The notes under the pieces are model-generated. The model did not search any database and had not been told where the DNA came from. It saw only the letters and a program-made list of their open reading frames with translations. Of a stretch of 13,433 bases of DNA, positions 1 to 6,835 are shown one piece after another. Location: positions 1-13,433 of the forward strand of contig JBHJHJ010000194.1 of NCBI GenBank assembly GCA_050330955.1, written 5' to 3'. Numbering within the stretch: the stretch's first letter is position 1; each line of letters opens with the position of its first letter. The DNA is from JBCCAG01 sp050330955 (lineage in GTDB: Bacteria > Cyanobacteriota > Cyanobacteriia > CAKZMO01). The position numbers and the translations under genes were made by a program.

Positions 1-280
1 ATAACCTAGACTTAATGAAGTGAATACCGGGTTGACCGTGCCGCTTCGGACTATATTCTAGGCATAAAATACGACCTATCGTAAGCGATATGATGCATGA
101 ATCTTTCAGTACCTAGGTTCAATACTTAGGGCATTCGCTATAACTTTTTCCAAATCCTGTTTCATATAACAGTCCTGAATAATTTATGAGAGGAAGGGCG
201 GGCTCATCCTCCCCTTTTCACTTCACGATTCACCAGCGATTTAGTATCGCTATATCCAACCTACGCCTTTGTGTAGAAGA

Positions 281-298
281 GCTAAGAAAGGGCTTAGC
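281..298. repeat. 6-bp inverted repeat, possible weak terminator
   Basis: GCTAAG (281-286) and CTTAGC (293-298) form a perfect 6-bp stem with an AAAGGG loop. An outer AAGA/TCTT pairing (277-280 with 305-308) is possible across an asymmetric internal loop. A short T-rich stretch follows at 302-309. It could end transcription of a gene left of the window, but the stem is weak. Confidence 0.25.
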
Positions 299-451
299 GT
301 ATTCTCTTTAGCTATAAAGATAATTGATTTTGCAGCTCGCTCAAAAATTGATCTTAAAAGGCGTGTTGTTCAACTTTGCAATCTAAAACTCAACTTGAAC
401 CACTCGGGTTTGCCCTAATTTAGGCTATCGATTTAGCAAACTGCTTTGAAA

Positions 452-457
452 AAGGTG
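452..457 (+). promoter_or_regulatory. Ribosome binding site of the zinc-ribbon gene
   Basis: AAGGTG lies 5 nt before the ATG at 463, and the following A and T extend the match to the anti-Shine-Dalgarno. It supports this start and argues that the 78-codon frame is really translated. Confidence 0.6.
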
Positions 458-462
458 ATGAT

Positions 463-699
463 ATGACCGCATTAGAAACAAAGTCTAGACCGGCTCTACA
501 TTCGATTACTTCGTTTACTAAGATTCTTCTACCCCACAGAGCCGCGGCTACCCACAAACAGCCCAGCAGGCTGACATGCCTGTGTTGCTCTGATGTCTTA
601 CTGAGGCACGTTCGCTCTGGTCAAATCTACTGGCGCTGCGGCCACTGCCATCAAGAGATGCCGCCCGTACAAGCTCAGCTTAACCGTCTTCAAAAGTAG
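463..699 (+). CDS. Small zinc-ribbon protein, function unknown
   Basis: A 78-residue protein of unknown function. Residues 1-35 are polar, without clear structure. The second half holds two CxxC knuckles, C39-L-C-C42 and C59-G-H-C62, 16 residues apart, the spacing of a zinc ribbon. An extra C41 and H61 sit inside the knuckles. The conserved-looking core is CCSDVLLRHV followed by IYWRCGHC and QEMP. From memory, cyanobacterial genomes carry short hypothetical proteins with this CCSD...LLRH...YW.C..C.QEMP layout, so I take this as a real family member. Zinc binding is inferred from the cysteine pattern. The ATG at 463 has a good Shine-Dalgarno 5 nt upstream. The PPOX gene follows 94 bp downstream in the same direction, but the putative promoter between them suggests separate transcription. 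The ribbon might bind nucleic acid or protein; nothing in the sequence decides this. Confidence 0.75.
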   Translation: MTALETKSRPALHSITSFTKILLPHRAAATHKQPSRLTCLCCSDVLLRHVRSGQIYWRCGHCHQEMPPVQAQLNRLQK

Positions 700-720
700 T
701 CGGCAGTCTCTGATTTTAAT

Positions 721-775
721 TTAAGGCTAGAACATTGCCTTAAGCGCAGTAGACGGCGCTATAGTTTTAAGGCAA
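721..775. promoter_or_regulatory. Three alternating TTAAGGC arms, possible operator or alternative hairpins
   Basis: TTAAGGC occurs at 721-727 and 767-773, with its inverse GCCTTAA at 737-743. The middle arm can pair with the left arm (7 bp, 9-nt loop) or, as TTGCCTTAA (735-743), with TTAAGGCAA (767-775) as a perfect 9-bp repeat. Inside the second pairing, GCGC (744-747) can also pair with GCGC (756-759). The two pairings exclude each other. The arms flank a possible promoter, so a DNA operator for a dimeric regulator is as likely as an RNA switch. Confidence 0.4.
735..765 (+). promoter_or_regulatory. Candidate sigma-70-type promoter for the PPOX gene
   Basis: TTGCCT (735-740, four of six matches to TTGACA) and TATAGT (760-765, five of six matches to TATAAT) are separated by 19 bp, slightly long. 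Transcription would start near 772, giving a leader of about 22 nt. The inverted-repeat arms cover the -35 box and the expected start point, which would suit repression. Read by eye only. Confidence 0.35.
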
Positions 776-793
776 GCAGCAGCAGCCAGCGCT

Positions 794-1339
794 ATGGGTA
801 AGCTATACGAAGAAATTACGCCAGAGATCGCCGCTTGGATTGAGGCCCAGCAGATCTTTTTCGTCGCCACGGCGCCCCTCGCCGCTGAGGGGCTTGTCAA
901 CTGCTCTCCCAAAGGGATGGACACGTTTCGCGTATTGGGGCCGCGGGAGGTGGCCTACCTCGACCTCACAGGCAGCGGCATTGAGACTGTTGCTCATCTG
1001 CGTGAGAATGGCCGGATTGTTTTCCTGTTTTGCGGGTTCATGGGGCCGCCTCAGATCGTCCGACTGCACGGTGCGGGGCGAGTGATTCTGCCAGACCAGC
1101 CTGACTACGATCGCCTACAGCGGCAGTTCCCTAACTATCTCGGCGCACGAGCCATCATTCAGGCCAGCATTACCCGCATCAGCGATTCCTGCGGCTACAG
1201 CGTACCGCAATATGAGTTCGTGGGCGATCGCGACACCCTCACCCAGTGGACCAAGGCAAAAGGCCCTGAAAGACTAGAGCAATACCGACAGACTAAGAAT
1301 AGTACCAGCATCGATGGGTTGCCAGGTCTGCCCCTCTAG
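794..1339 (+). CDS. Pyridoxamine 5'-phosphate oxidase (PPOX) family FMN-binding protein
   Basis: A 181-residue cytoplasmic protein of the PPOX/FMN-binding split-barrel superfamily. Recognisable elements are the N-terminal helix and first strand (WIEAQQIFFVATAP, 15-28), the VNCSPKG segment (35-41), the strand AYLDLTGSG (54-62), and the long block RENGRIVFLFCGFMGPPQI (70-88), followed by a strand containing RLHGAGRV. These are typical of the roughly 180-200-residue stand-alone members that bind flavin and act as uncharacterised oxidoreductases. It is not the pdxH enzyme of vitamin B6 synthesis, which has a different C-terminus and is longer. The substrate cannot be read from sequence. The ATG at 794 has no clear Shine-Dalgarno. 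The upstream gap carries a candidate promoter framed by an inverted repeat. The gene ends at 1339, facing the convergent DUF2993 gene across about 80 bp without a clear terminator. Confidence 0.88.
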   Translation: MGKLYEEITPEIAAWIEAQQIFFVATAPLAAEGLVNCSPKGMDTFRVLGPREVAYLDLTGSGIETVAHLRENGRIVFLFCGFMGPPQIVRLHGAGRVILPDQPDYDRLQRQFPNYLGARAIIQASITRISDSCGYSVPQYEFVGDRDTLTQWTKAKGPERLEQYRQTKNSTSIDGLPGLPL

Positions 1340-1418
1340 CGGCCTATGAATTTAGCCATGCCAGTGCGTCACCCCGTAGGCCAGGTAACCTATCGGCCTC
1401 TCTCGCTCTCACAATGGA

Positions 1419-2147
1419 TTACTCAGGCAAAAACTGCGTAATATCTGCCTCACCAGATAGGGTCATAGCGTCGTGCTGAATGGAAAGTTTCCTCAGGCGT
1501 AAATGCATACCTTCTAGCTCAAAGTTTCTTAGGTCTAGAAGCTCACTCGACTGCTGCAATAGCGCTTGGGTTAGTTCCGGAGAGAACTCATCCCCATCAG
1601 GAAACTCGATATCCTCCAGTAGCACTTGATGCCGATCCGCACTGACCCGAGGTGTGGCAATGAATGCAGTCTTCTCATGGGTCTGCTCCACTTTGAGCCA
1701 AGCCGTCAGCTGTATCTTGCCGCTGTCGCTCAGCATAAATTCGACCCCCTGCACATCGACCTGAATAGGCTGTCCATCAACCGAAATCTTTAGCCTTTGC
1801 ATCTTCTGTCGAATAAATTCTGAGTTGAACGCTCGGTTGATATCTTTCTCGGTGAGTACGACTTGCGCCGAGGCTTGGGCGGGCTGCTCTAGCGTGACCT
1901 CACCAAACAGAGCCCTCATAACATCGAGGTCGACCGGGCCTGTTTCAAGGTGCATCTCTGCCATGTGCAGGCCATCCTGCATCTCCATGCCTTTCCCATC
2001 AATTTGGACGGCGTTAACTTTTCCTTGAACTACTTCAGCAGGACTGGCATCAAGCTTAACGTCAACATTGTCGACCTGCTCAAGCTGGCTCTCAATACCT
2101 ACTTCTGCCAAATTGCTTAGAGCCTCTTTGCCTAAATCACCACTCAT
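1419..2147 (-). CDS. DUF2993 (LmeA-like lipid-binding) family protein
   Basis: A 242-residue protein beginning MSGDLGKEALSNLAEVGI. The frame can be extended six codons upstream to a TTG at 2165, but the ATG at 2147 has AAGGA 8 nt before it and is the better start. The protein matches the cyanobacterial DUF2993 pattern: an N-terminal helix with a paired-helix start (LSNLAEVGIESQLEQVDNVDV), the G-K-V-N-x-V-x-I-D-G-K-G-M strand, and the hallmark VVLTEKDINRAFNSEFI around residues 97-113, followed by alternating beta strands. DUF2993 proteins are related to mycobacterial LmeA and bind phospholipids; here the binding partner is unknown. No signal peptide or transmembrane segment is evident. It lies downstream of nurA on the same strand with a 129-bp gap holding a stem-loop, so co-transcription is possible but not certain. 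Confidence 0.87.
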   Translation of the reverse strand: MSGDLGKEALSNLAEVGIESQLEQVDNVDVKLDASPAEVVQGKVNAVQIDGKGMEMQDGLHMAEMHLETGPVDLDVMRALFGEVTLEQPAQASAQVVLTEKDINRAFNSEFIRQKMQRLKISVDGQPIQVDVQGVEFMLSDSGKIQLTAWLKVEQTHEKTAFIATPRVSADRHQVLLEDIEFPDGDEFSPELTQALLQQSSELLDLRNFELEGMHLRLRKLSIQHDAMTLSGEADITQFLPE

Positions 2148-2155
2148 TGTGTCTG

Positions 2156-2160
2156 TCCTT
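2156..2160 (-). promoter_or_regulatory. Shine-Dalgarno fixing the DUF2993 start
   Basis: Read on the minus strand this is AAGGA, 8 nt upstream of the ATG at 2147. It lies inside the longer TTG-initiated frame, so it argues for the ATG and against the TTG at 2165. Confidence 0.65.
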
Positions 2161-2195
2161 GACAATGTATTTTAATTTCTGAAAGCACCGCTGGT

Positions 2196-2230
2196 AAGCC
2201 TCAGTGTAGACGACGCTACAAGCTGAGCTT
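2196..2230. repeat. Imperfect 13-bp stem-loop between nurA and the DUF2993 gene
   Basis: Paired segments are AAG (2196-2198) with CTT (2228-2230), CTCAG (2200-2204) with CTGAG (2223-2227), and TGTAG (2205-2209) with CTACA (2216-2220). C2199 and AG 2221-2222 bulge out, and the loop is ACGACG. On the minus strand the hairpin is not followed by a T-run, so a classic intrinsic terminator is doubtful. It may be an mRNA-processing or stabilising element in a nurA-DUF2993 transcript. Confidence 0.5.
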
Positions 2231-2276
2231 CCACCCCAACGATAGACTTTAAGAACCTTTGATCTATCGCTTCAGG

Positions 2277-3494
2277 CTAGGCAATGCTGCCCCGCTTGCG
2301 AGCCTCTTTGTAGGACGTCCCGATATTCTGCAGCCCCGCTCGAATCATCTCTCGTTCCAGCAGCCCAAAGAACTGGAGGCGATCGCCCCCGCGCACCACG
2401 GCCTGATTATGGGATTCCGCTAGGGCAACGGGGTAGCCATAGCCCTTTTGCACCTGGGCTACGGTGAGGGTGAGCGCCCAGTCGAGCAAATCTTCGTCCT
2501 CCACCACCCAGGCGGGCAGTTCCAAGCGCGCCACCTCAGCGCCGACATGGAGGTAGCAGAAATAGATGGGGTGGTCGCCGTAGCGCCTTAAAATTGAAGC
2601 CCCGCTGCGCCACAGAGGACTGCGCTGGCCTGGGCTGAGGAGGCTTCCCCAGAGGGCTGCATCCCGCAGGGGAGAAAACACCTGACAAGGCGGTTTGATC
2701 TGCCGGGTCGATGGGGTTTTGGCGCAGTGCCGCTGACAGTCTGGCTGGTCGTAGGGGCAGGTATGCAGCCGCAGAAAGTTAAGGGACTCGCCGCTGCGGG
2801 GGGCGCTGATATAGCCGACCAGGGGAATGCCTCGATCCTGAAGGCGGTCCCACGCCTCCAAAATAGGCGGCAGCAGCTGGTCTTGGGCGCCTTCGGGCAG
2901 GGTGTCGAGGAACCAGTAAATTAATGAGCCATCCACCATAGCCAAAGTGGGGTGGGCGAGGGGCTGTGCTATCGTTGCTGCCAGCTCGCTCAGGACGATC
3001 GCCTCTGATACAGTCCGGCGATAGCCCATCCATTCGTTGGTGCGGATGCCCCACTGGTGTGACTGGTAGAGATCCTCCGGCTTGTAGACTACCTCGGGCA
3101 GACTGTCCAATAGCGGGTAGCGGCTTTGGCCGTAGTGCAGCACTGTACGCCCGACGTTAATCAAGTAGCAGTAGGCAATTTCGTGGTGGCTGGGGGCGAT
3201 TTGGGAGCCATCGGTGGCCAGCACGGTATGGGTCGGGGGGGCTGCGGCGATCGCCTGCCGCAGGGTCAAGGGCTCTACTGGGATGCCGCTGGTGAAGATG
3301 AGGCTGGGGTCCCAATCCTGTCGCATTTGGCAAAGCTCTGATTGCTGGGCGATCGCTTCGTCAAATAGGGCCTGGGTGCGCTTCAGGCGTTTACGGGTCG
3401 CCGCAGACTCTTCGCTGAGGTGTTGGCCAATGTGGCGCATTTGATGAGCAAGCTTGGCAAGGTCTAGCATGGGGTCGGGCGACGCTACGCCCAT
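2277..3494 (-). CDS. nurA: DNA double-strand break repair nuclease NurA
   Basis: A 405-residue NurA-family nuclease. In archaea NurA works with the HerA translocase in end resection of double-strand breaks, as a Mn-dependent 5'-3' exonuclease and ssDNA endonuclease. Visible here are the first metal-binding motif LATDGSQI (D95), a second acidic motif MVDGSLIYWF (D188), and the C-terminal block AESHNQAVVRGGDRLQF with H362, matching the acidic/His catalytic layout of the family. An N-terminal helix with coiled-coil character spans about residues 10-60. Four cysteines (C246, C253, C257, C270) cluster in the central insertion and could bind a metal. Length fits cyanobacterial members. M9 (ATG at 3470) is an alternative start giving MLDLAKLAHQM; neither start has a good Shine-Dalgarno. 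No herA is present in the window. The gene diverges from the CAP-domain gene with only 23 bp between starts and is followed by the DUF2993 gene. Confidence 0.9.
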   Translation of the reverse strand: MGVASPDPMLDLAKLAHQMRHIGQHLSEESAATRKRLKRTQALFDEAIAQQSELCQMRQDWDPSLIFTSGIPVEPLTLRQAIAAAPPTHTVLATDGSQIAPSHHEIAYCYLINVGRTVLHYGQSRYPLLDSLPEVVYKPEDLYQSHQWGIRTNEWMGYRRTVSEAIVLSELAATIAQPLAHPTLAMVDGSLIYWFLDTLPEGAQDQLLPPILEAWDRLQDRGIPLVGYISAPRSGESLNFLRLHTCPYDQPDCQRHCAKTPSTRQIKPPCQVFSPLRDAALWGSLLSPGQRSPLWRSGASILRRYGDHPIYFCYLHVGAEVARLELPAWVVEDEDLLDWALTLTVAQVQKGYGYPVALAESHNQAVVRGGDRLQFFGLLEREMIRAGLQNIGTSYKEARKRGSIA

Positions 3495-3517
3495 AACAAT
3501 ACAAATGTTTTACAGCC

Positions 3518-4135
3518 ATGTCTACAGCTCACCGACAGCAGATTTGGAAACGGCTTGGCAGCGGGGCGATCGCGCTTGCGCTTTTGGCCTGCGCTTCAGG
3601 GGAAGGTTCTGCTCCCACGGCAGCCGATGCGCCTCCGCCAGAGCAGAGCGAGGCCGCTGCCTCAGAAGAGAGGACTGAGGCGGCGGATGAGGCGGATGGT
3701 ACGGCAGAGACCGCTTCAGCAGAACCAGCCTCCAGCGGAGATGCCGAGCTTGCCGCCATTGAGGCGACGATACTGGAGCAGATTAACGAGTACCGTCAAG
3801 AGCAGGGATTAGCGCCGCTGAATAGCGATGGGGCCATCCAGCAGCAGGCGCAGCAGCACAGCAGCGCCATGGCCCAGGGGACTTCCCCGGTAAGCCACGA
3901 CGGCTTTGACGCTCGCGTAGAGGCGATCGCAAAGTCCATTGACTACCGCAGCGCCGCTGAGAACGTGGCCTACAACGAAGGCTATGCTTCCCCCGGTGAG
4001 CAGGCGGTTCAGGGCTGGCTAGAGAGTCCAGGGCACTTAGAGAATATTCGCGGGGATTACAATCTTACGGGTATAGGGGTTAGCCGCGATGGCCGGGCCT
4101 ATTACTTCACACAGATTTTCATTCTGACGCCTTAG
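3518..4135 (+). CDS. CAP/SCP-domain lipoprotein
   Basis: A 205-residue predicted lipoprotein. A positively charged start (R6, K11, R12) and a hydrophobic stretch (13-24) lead to a lipobox LLAC with C25 as the lipidated cysteine. Residues 26-75 are a low-complexity Ala/Glu/Ser/Thr linker, acidic and probably disordered. The CAP (SCP/PR1-like, PF00188 type) domain fills about 76-203: LEQINEYRQEQGLAPL, QQHSSAMAQ (H114), SHDGF (H127), AENVAYNEG (E148, N149), WLESPGHLENI (H173, N176), GIGVSRDG and YYFTQIFI. The two histidines and the glutamate typical of the CAP cavity are kept. Bacterial CAP proteins are exported; roles proposed for the family include lipid or metal binding and protease-like activity, none proven here. 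The start is supported by the signal peptide, although no Shine-Dalgarno precedes it. Its promoter must overlap nurA. Confidence 0.9.
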   Translation: MSTAHRQQIWKRLGSGAIALALLACASGEGSAPTAADAPPPEQSEAAASEERTEAADEADGTAETASAEPASSGDAELAAIEATILEQINEYRQEQGLAPLNSDGAIQQQAQQHSSAMAQGTSPVSHDGFDARVEAIAKSIDYRSAAENVAYNEGYASPGEQAVQGWLESPGHLENIRGDYNLTGIGVSRDGRAYYFTQIFILTP

Positions 4136-4399
4136 ACGGCGTATTGCGATCGCCGATACATTCGGTAACGAGAGCAACATCGATTCTTGATCCAGCACTA
4201 TCATAGGTTTTGTGACTAGGCGTTGCGATCGCCGGCGAGATGATTCCCGCCGTTCTATACACCGCGTGATCTTCGCCCATTTACGAATTGGCGGCTGACC
4301 CATCTGACCCGACGTGATAGAGCCGTTCAAACCGCCGTAAACGTCGGCGCTTAGCACAACTTTACGAACGAAACCCATCAGACAAGGATTCGGTATTTT
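4136..4399 (+). other. katG upstream region
   Basis: This 264-bp gap carries two HIP1 sites (4146-4153, 4225-4232) and a small GC-rich hairpin CGCCG/CGGCG (4333-4337 with 4345-4349). A TATACA at 4256-4261 could be a -10 element but has no -35 partner at normal spacing. I found no clear PerR- or OxyR-type site by eye. A minus-strand open frame crosses this gap and the katG start; it is Arg/Ile-rich without recognisable motifs and looks fortuitous. Confidence 0.5.
4384..4388 (+). promoter_or_regulatory. Ribosome binding site of katG
   Basis: AAGGA lies 11 nt before the ATG at 4400, a rather long spacing. A second ATG at 4409 would place it 20 nt away, so 4400 is preferred. Confidence 0.45.
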
Positions 4400-6721
4400 A
4401 TGAACCTGATGAACAACACCCCGTCCGATCAGCCGGCACAATGCCCCTTTCGGGGTACCCGCGTTGGTGGTGCCTTAGGCTCCAAGCCGCAAGCCGATGA
4501 CTGGTGGCCGAATCGGCTTCAGGTTGAGCTGCTTCACCAAGACTCGCCCCTGGCCAACCCGCTGAAAGATTTCGACTACGCCGAAGCCTTCCAGAAGCTC
4601 GACTTTCAGCAGCTCAAGAGCGACATCAAAGCGCTGCTGACCGACTCAAAGGAGTGGTGGCCCGCCGACTACGGCAACTACGGACCTCAAATGGTTCGCA
4701 TGGCGTGGCATTCAGCAGGTACCTACCGGATCGCGGACGGTCGCGGCGGTGCGAGTCGCGGTATGCAGCGCTTTGCACCGATTAACTCTTGGTGGGATAA
4801 CGGCAACACGGACAAGTCACGACGACTGTTGTGGCCCATTAAGCAGAAGTACGGCGCGGCGCTGAGCTGGGCTGATTTGATGATTCTTACCGGCAACTGT
4901 GCACTAGAGATCATGGGCCTGAAGACCTTTGGCTATGGCGGAGGCCGCATCGACGCTTGGGAAGCGGACCGCGCCACCTACTGGGGCCCTGAGTTTTGGA
5001 ATGGCCAACCGTATAGCGAAGGTGGCAAGCAGCAGGAAGGCCACCCTGATCAGATGGTCACCCGCACGATTCGTTGGGTTGGCGAGCCAAAAGACGAGTA
5101 CTACGACCTAGAGAACCCGCTGGGAGCATCTCACCAGTCGCTAATCTACGTCGATCCAGAGGGTCCTAACGGCAACGGCGACCCCATCGACTCCGCCCGC
5201 GACATCCGCGAGACCTTTGCCCGCATGGCAATGAACGACGAGGAGACCGTTGCTTTGATTGCCGGTGGTCATGCCTTTGGTAAGAGCCACGGTATGGTGG
5301 AGCCGGACAAAATTGGTCCTGCACCGGAGGGGGCGCCAATTCAGGCGATGGGCTTGGGGTGGCAAAATCCAGAAGGCACGGGCTTCGCCGAGTACACCAT
5401 GACCAACGGCATTGAAGGATCCTGGACGCCGAATCCGATCCAGTGGGACAATAGCTATCTCGAAAACCTCTTCAAGTACGAGTGGCAGCAGACCAAAAGC
5501 CCAGCCGGTGCGGTGCAGTGGCAGCCAAAAGATCCCGATGCGCCCAAGACGCCCGATGCCCACAAGCCTGGCATTGCGCACGCGCTAATGATGATGACTT
5601 CCGACATCGCGCTGAAGGAAGATCCGGCCTATCGCGAGGTGTGTCAGCGCTTCCTCAACGACTTTGACTATTTCAGCGATGCCTTTGCCCGCGCTTGGTA
5701 CAAGCTCACCCACCGTGATATGGGGCCGAAGGTACGCTACCTTGGCCCAGAGGTTGCAGCAGAAGATCTGCCCTGGCAAGACCCGATTCCGGCGCTAGAC
5801 CACGAGGTGGTCAACGACGCTGATATCGCGCCGCTGAAGGGCAAAATCTTAGCGAGCGGGCTTTCAGTCTCGGCGCTAGTCTCCGCCGCTTGGGCATCCG
5901 CATCCAACTACCGCGACTCCGACAAGCGCGGCGGCGCAAACGGCGCTCGCGTGGGCCTCGATCCCCAAAAGGATTGGGCGGTGAACCGTCCGCAGGAGCT
6001 GGGAGAGGTTCTTTCGACTCTGGGGCGTATTCAATCCGAGTTTAATGATGCTCAGTTGGGCAATAAGAAAATCTCGATGGCGGACCTGATCATCCTGGGC
6101 GGCTGCGCTGCGGTGGAGAAGGCGGCGAAGGACTCTGGGACTGACGTCAGCGTTCCGTTCACGCCAGGGCGGATGGATGCGACCCAAGATCAGACCGACG
6201 TGGAAAGCTTTGAGTGGCTGAAGCCAGTTTCAGACGGTTTCCGCAACTACCACAACGACGCGGTGGGCTACCGGGTGAAGCCGGAGCGCATCTTCCTTGA
6301 TCGCGCTCAGCTTCTGAACCTGACTGCACCTGAGTGGACGGTCCTTGTCGGCGGCCTGCGGGCTCTCGATCAGAACTGGGACCACTCTAAGCACGGTGTC
6401 TTTACCGATCGCCCCGGCGTGTTGACCAATGACTTCTTCCGCGTGTTGACGAGCATGGACTACGAGTGGAAGCCGGCTGACGATCGCGAGATGTTGTTCA
6501 ACATCGAAGATCGCAAGACGGGCGAAACGAAGTTTACGGCGACGCGCTGCGATCTAATCTTTGGGTCAAACGCGGAGCTGCGGCAGGTGGCTGAAGTCTA
6601 CGGTGCTAGTGACGGACACGAGCGAATGGTGAAGGATTTTGTCGCGGCCTGGAACAAGGTGATGATGCTGGACCGCTATGATGTACCAGAGGAGCGCGCC
6701 AAGGTCATGTCAATTTGCTAA
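4400..6721 (+). CDS. katG: Catalase-peroxidase (HPI)
   Basis: A 773-residue bifunctional haem enzyme that breaks down hydrogen peroxide by catalase and peroxidase reactions. All landmarks can be aligned with Mycobacterium tuberculosis KatG. The distal triad is in MVRMAWHSAGTYR (R100, W103, H104). The covalent Met-Tyr-Trp adduct is M276-Y250-W103. The proximal haem histidine is H291 in GGHAFGKSHG, with W342 and D402. The mobile arginine R439 (equivalent to R418) is also present. The C-terminal, non-haem-binding copy is complete, and a short extra tail DVPEERAKVMSIC ends the protein. The enzyme should therefore be fully active. No signal peptide is seen, so it is cytoplasmic. The loop carrying Y250 is long (VGEPKDEYYDLENPLGAS), unlike what I recall of the Synechocystis enzyme, suggesting a different KatG clade. 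No exact HIP1 site lies in the gene. It stands alone, with a strong hairpin downstream. Confidence 0.97.
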   Translation: MNLMNNTPSDQPAQCPFRGTRVGGALGSKPQADDWWPNRLQVELLHQDSPLANPLKDFDYAEAFQKLDFQQLKSDIKALLTDSKEWWPADYGNYGPQMVRMAWHSAGTYRIADGRGGASRGMQRFAPINSWWDNGNTDKSRRLLWPIKQKYGAALSWADLMILTGNCALEIMGLKTFGYGGGRIDAWEADRATYWGPEFWNGQPYSEGGKQQEGHPDQMVTRTIRWVGEPKDEYYDLENPLGASHQSLIYVDPEGPNGNGDPIDSARDIRETFARMAMNDEETVALIAGGHAFGKSHGMVEPDKIGPAPEGAPIQAMGLGWQNPEGTGFAEYTMTNGIEGSWTPNPIQWDNSYLENLFKYEWQQTKSPAGAVQWQPKDPDAPKTPDAHKPGIAHALMMMTSDIALKEDPAYREVCQRFLNDFDYFSDAFARAWYKLTHRDMGPKVRYLGPEVAAEDLPWQDPIPALDHEVVNDADIAPLKGKILASGLSVSALVSAAWASASNYRDSDKRGGANGARVGLDPQKDWAVNRPQELGEVLSTLGRIQSEFNDAQLGNKKISMADLIILGGCAAVEKAAKDSGTDVSVPFTPGRMDATQDQTDVESFEWLKPVSDGFRNYHNDAVGYRVKPERIFLDRAQLLNLTAPEWTVLVGGLRALDQNWDHSKHGVFTDRPGVLTNDFFRVLTSMDYEWKPADDREMLFNIEDRKTGETKFTATRCDLIFGSNAELRQVAEVYGASDGHERMVKDFVAAWNKVMMLDRYDVPEERAKVMSIC

Positions 6722-6752
6722 GCGGAGCGCAAGCCACGCTTTCTTAAGGTGA

Positions 6753-6802
6753 GATAAAGCGATCGCCAGTAGCCTAGTTGGGCTGCCGGCGATCGCTTTA
6801 TC
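6753..6802 (+). terminator. Strong hairpin ending katG, arms contain HIP1 sites
   Basis: GATAAAGCGATCGCC (6753-6767) and GGCGATCGCTTTATC (6788-6802) form a perfect 15-bp stem. A nested AGCC/GGCT stem (6771-6774 with 6781-6784) sits in the 20-nt loop. It lies 31 bp after the katG stop. On the plus strand it is followed by GTTTAGTGCTTTTTAG, a moderately T-rich tail. It probably acts as the katG terminator, and as an RNA hairpin it would also form from the opposite strand. Confidence 0.65.
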
Positions 6803-6835
6803 GTTTAGTGCTTTTTAGTAACCAGTAAGCGTTTG

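Larger units (their letters stand above)
1..462. other. AT-rich non-coding region upstream of the zinc-ribbon gene
   Basis: No convincing coding sequence, tRNA or rRNA is visible. The stretch is more AT-rich than the rest of the window. It holds small inverted repeats: TATCG/CGATA at 77-90, GCTAAG/CTTAGC at 281-298, and CTTTA/TAAAG at 306-319. A TATAAA at 313-318 could be a -10 element but lacks a good -35 partner at normal spacing. Any upstream gene lies outside the window. Confidence 0.6.

Noticed and set aside
1377..1399. AGGCC/GGCCT inverted repeat between the convergent PPOX and DUF2993 genes, considered as a terminator
   Set aside because: Only 5 bp, competing alternative pairings, and no T-run on either strand.
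750..4143. Shared string TAGACG(G/A)CG(C)TA at 750-761, 2207-2218 and 4133-4143, all at gene boundaries
   Set aside because: The match is short, the third copy is imperfect and includes a stop codon, and a coincidence of this size is expected among the non-coding bases of the window.
4037..4441. 134-codon minus-strand open frame across the end of the CAP gene, the intergenic gap and the start of katG
   Set aside because: It overlaps two well-supported genes, contains no recognisable motif, and has the basic, mixed composition of a random antisense frame.
5141..5581. 146-codon minus-strand open frame inside katG
   Set aside because: It lies wholly opposite conserved KatG motifs and shows no start signal or domain.
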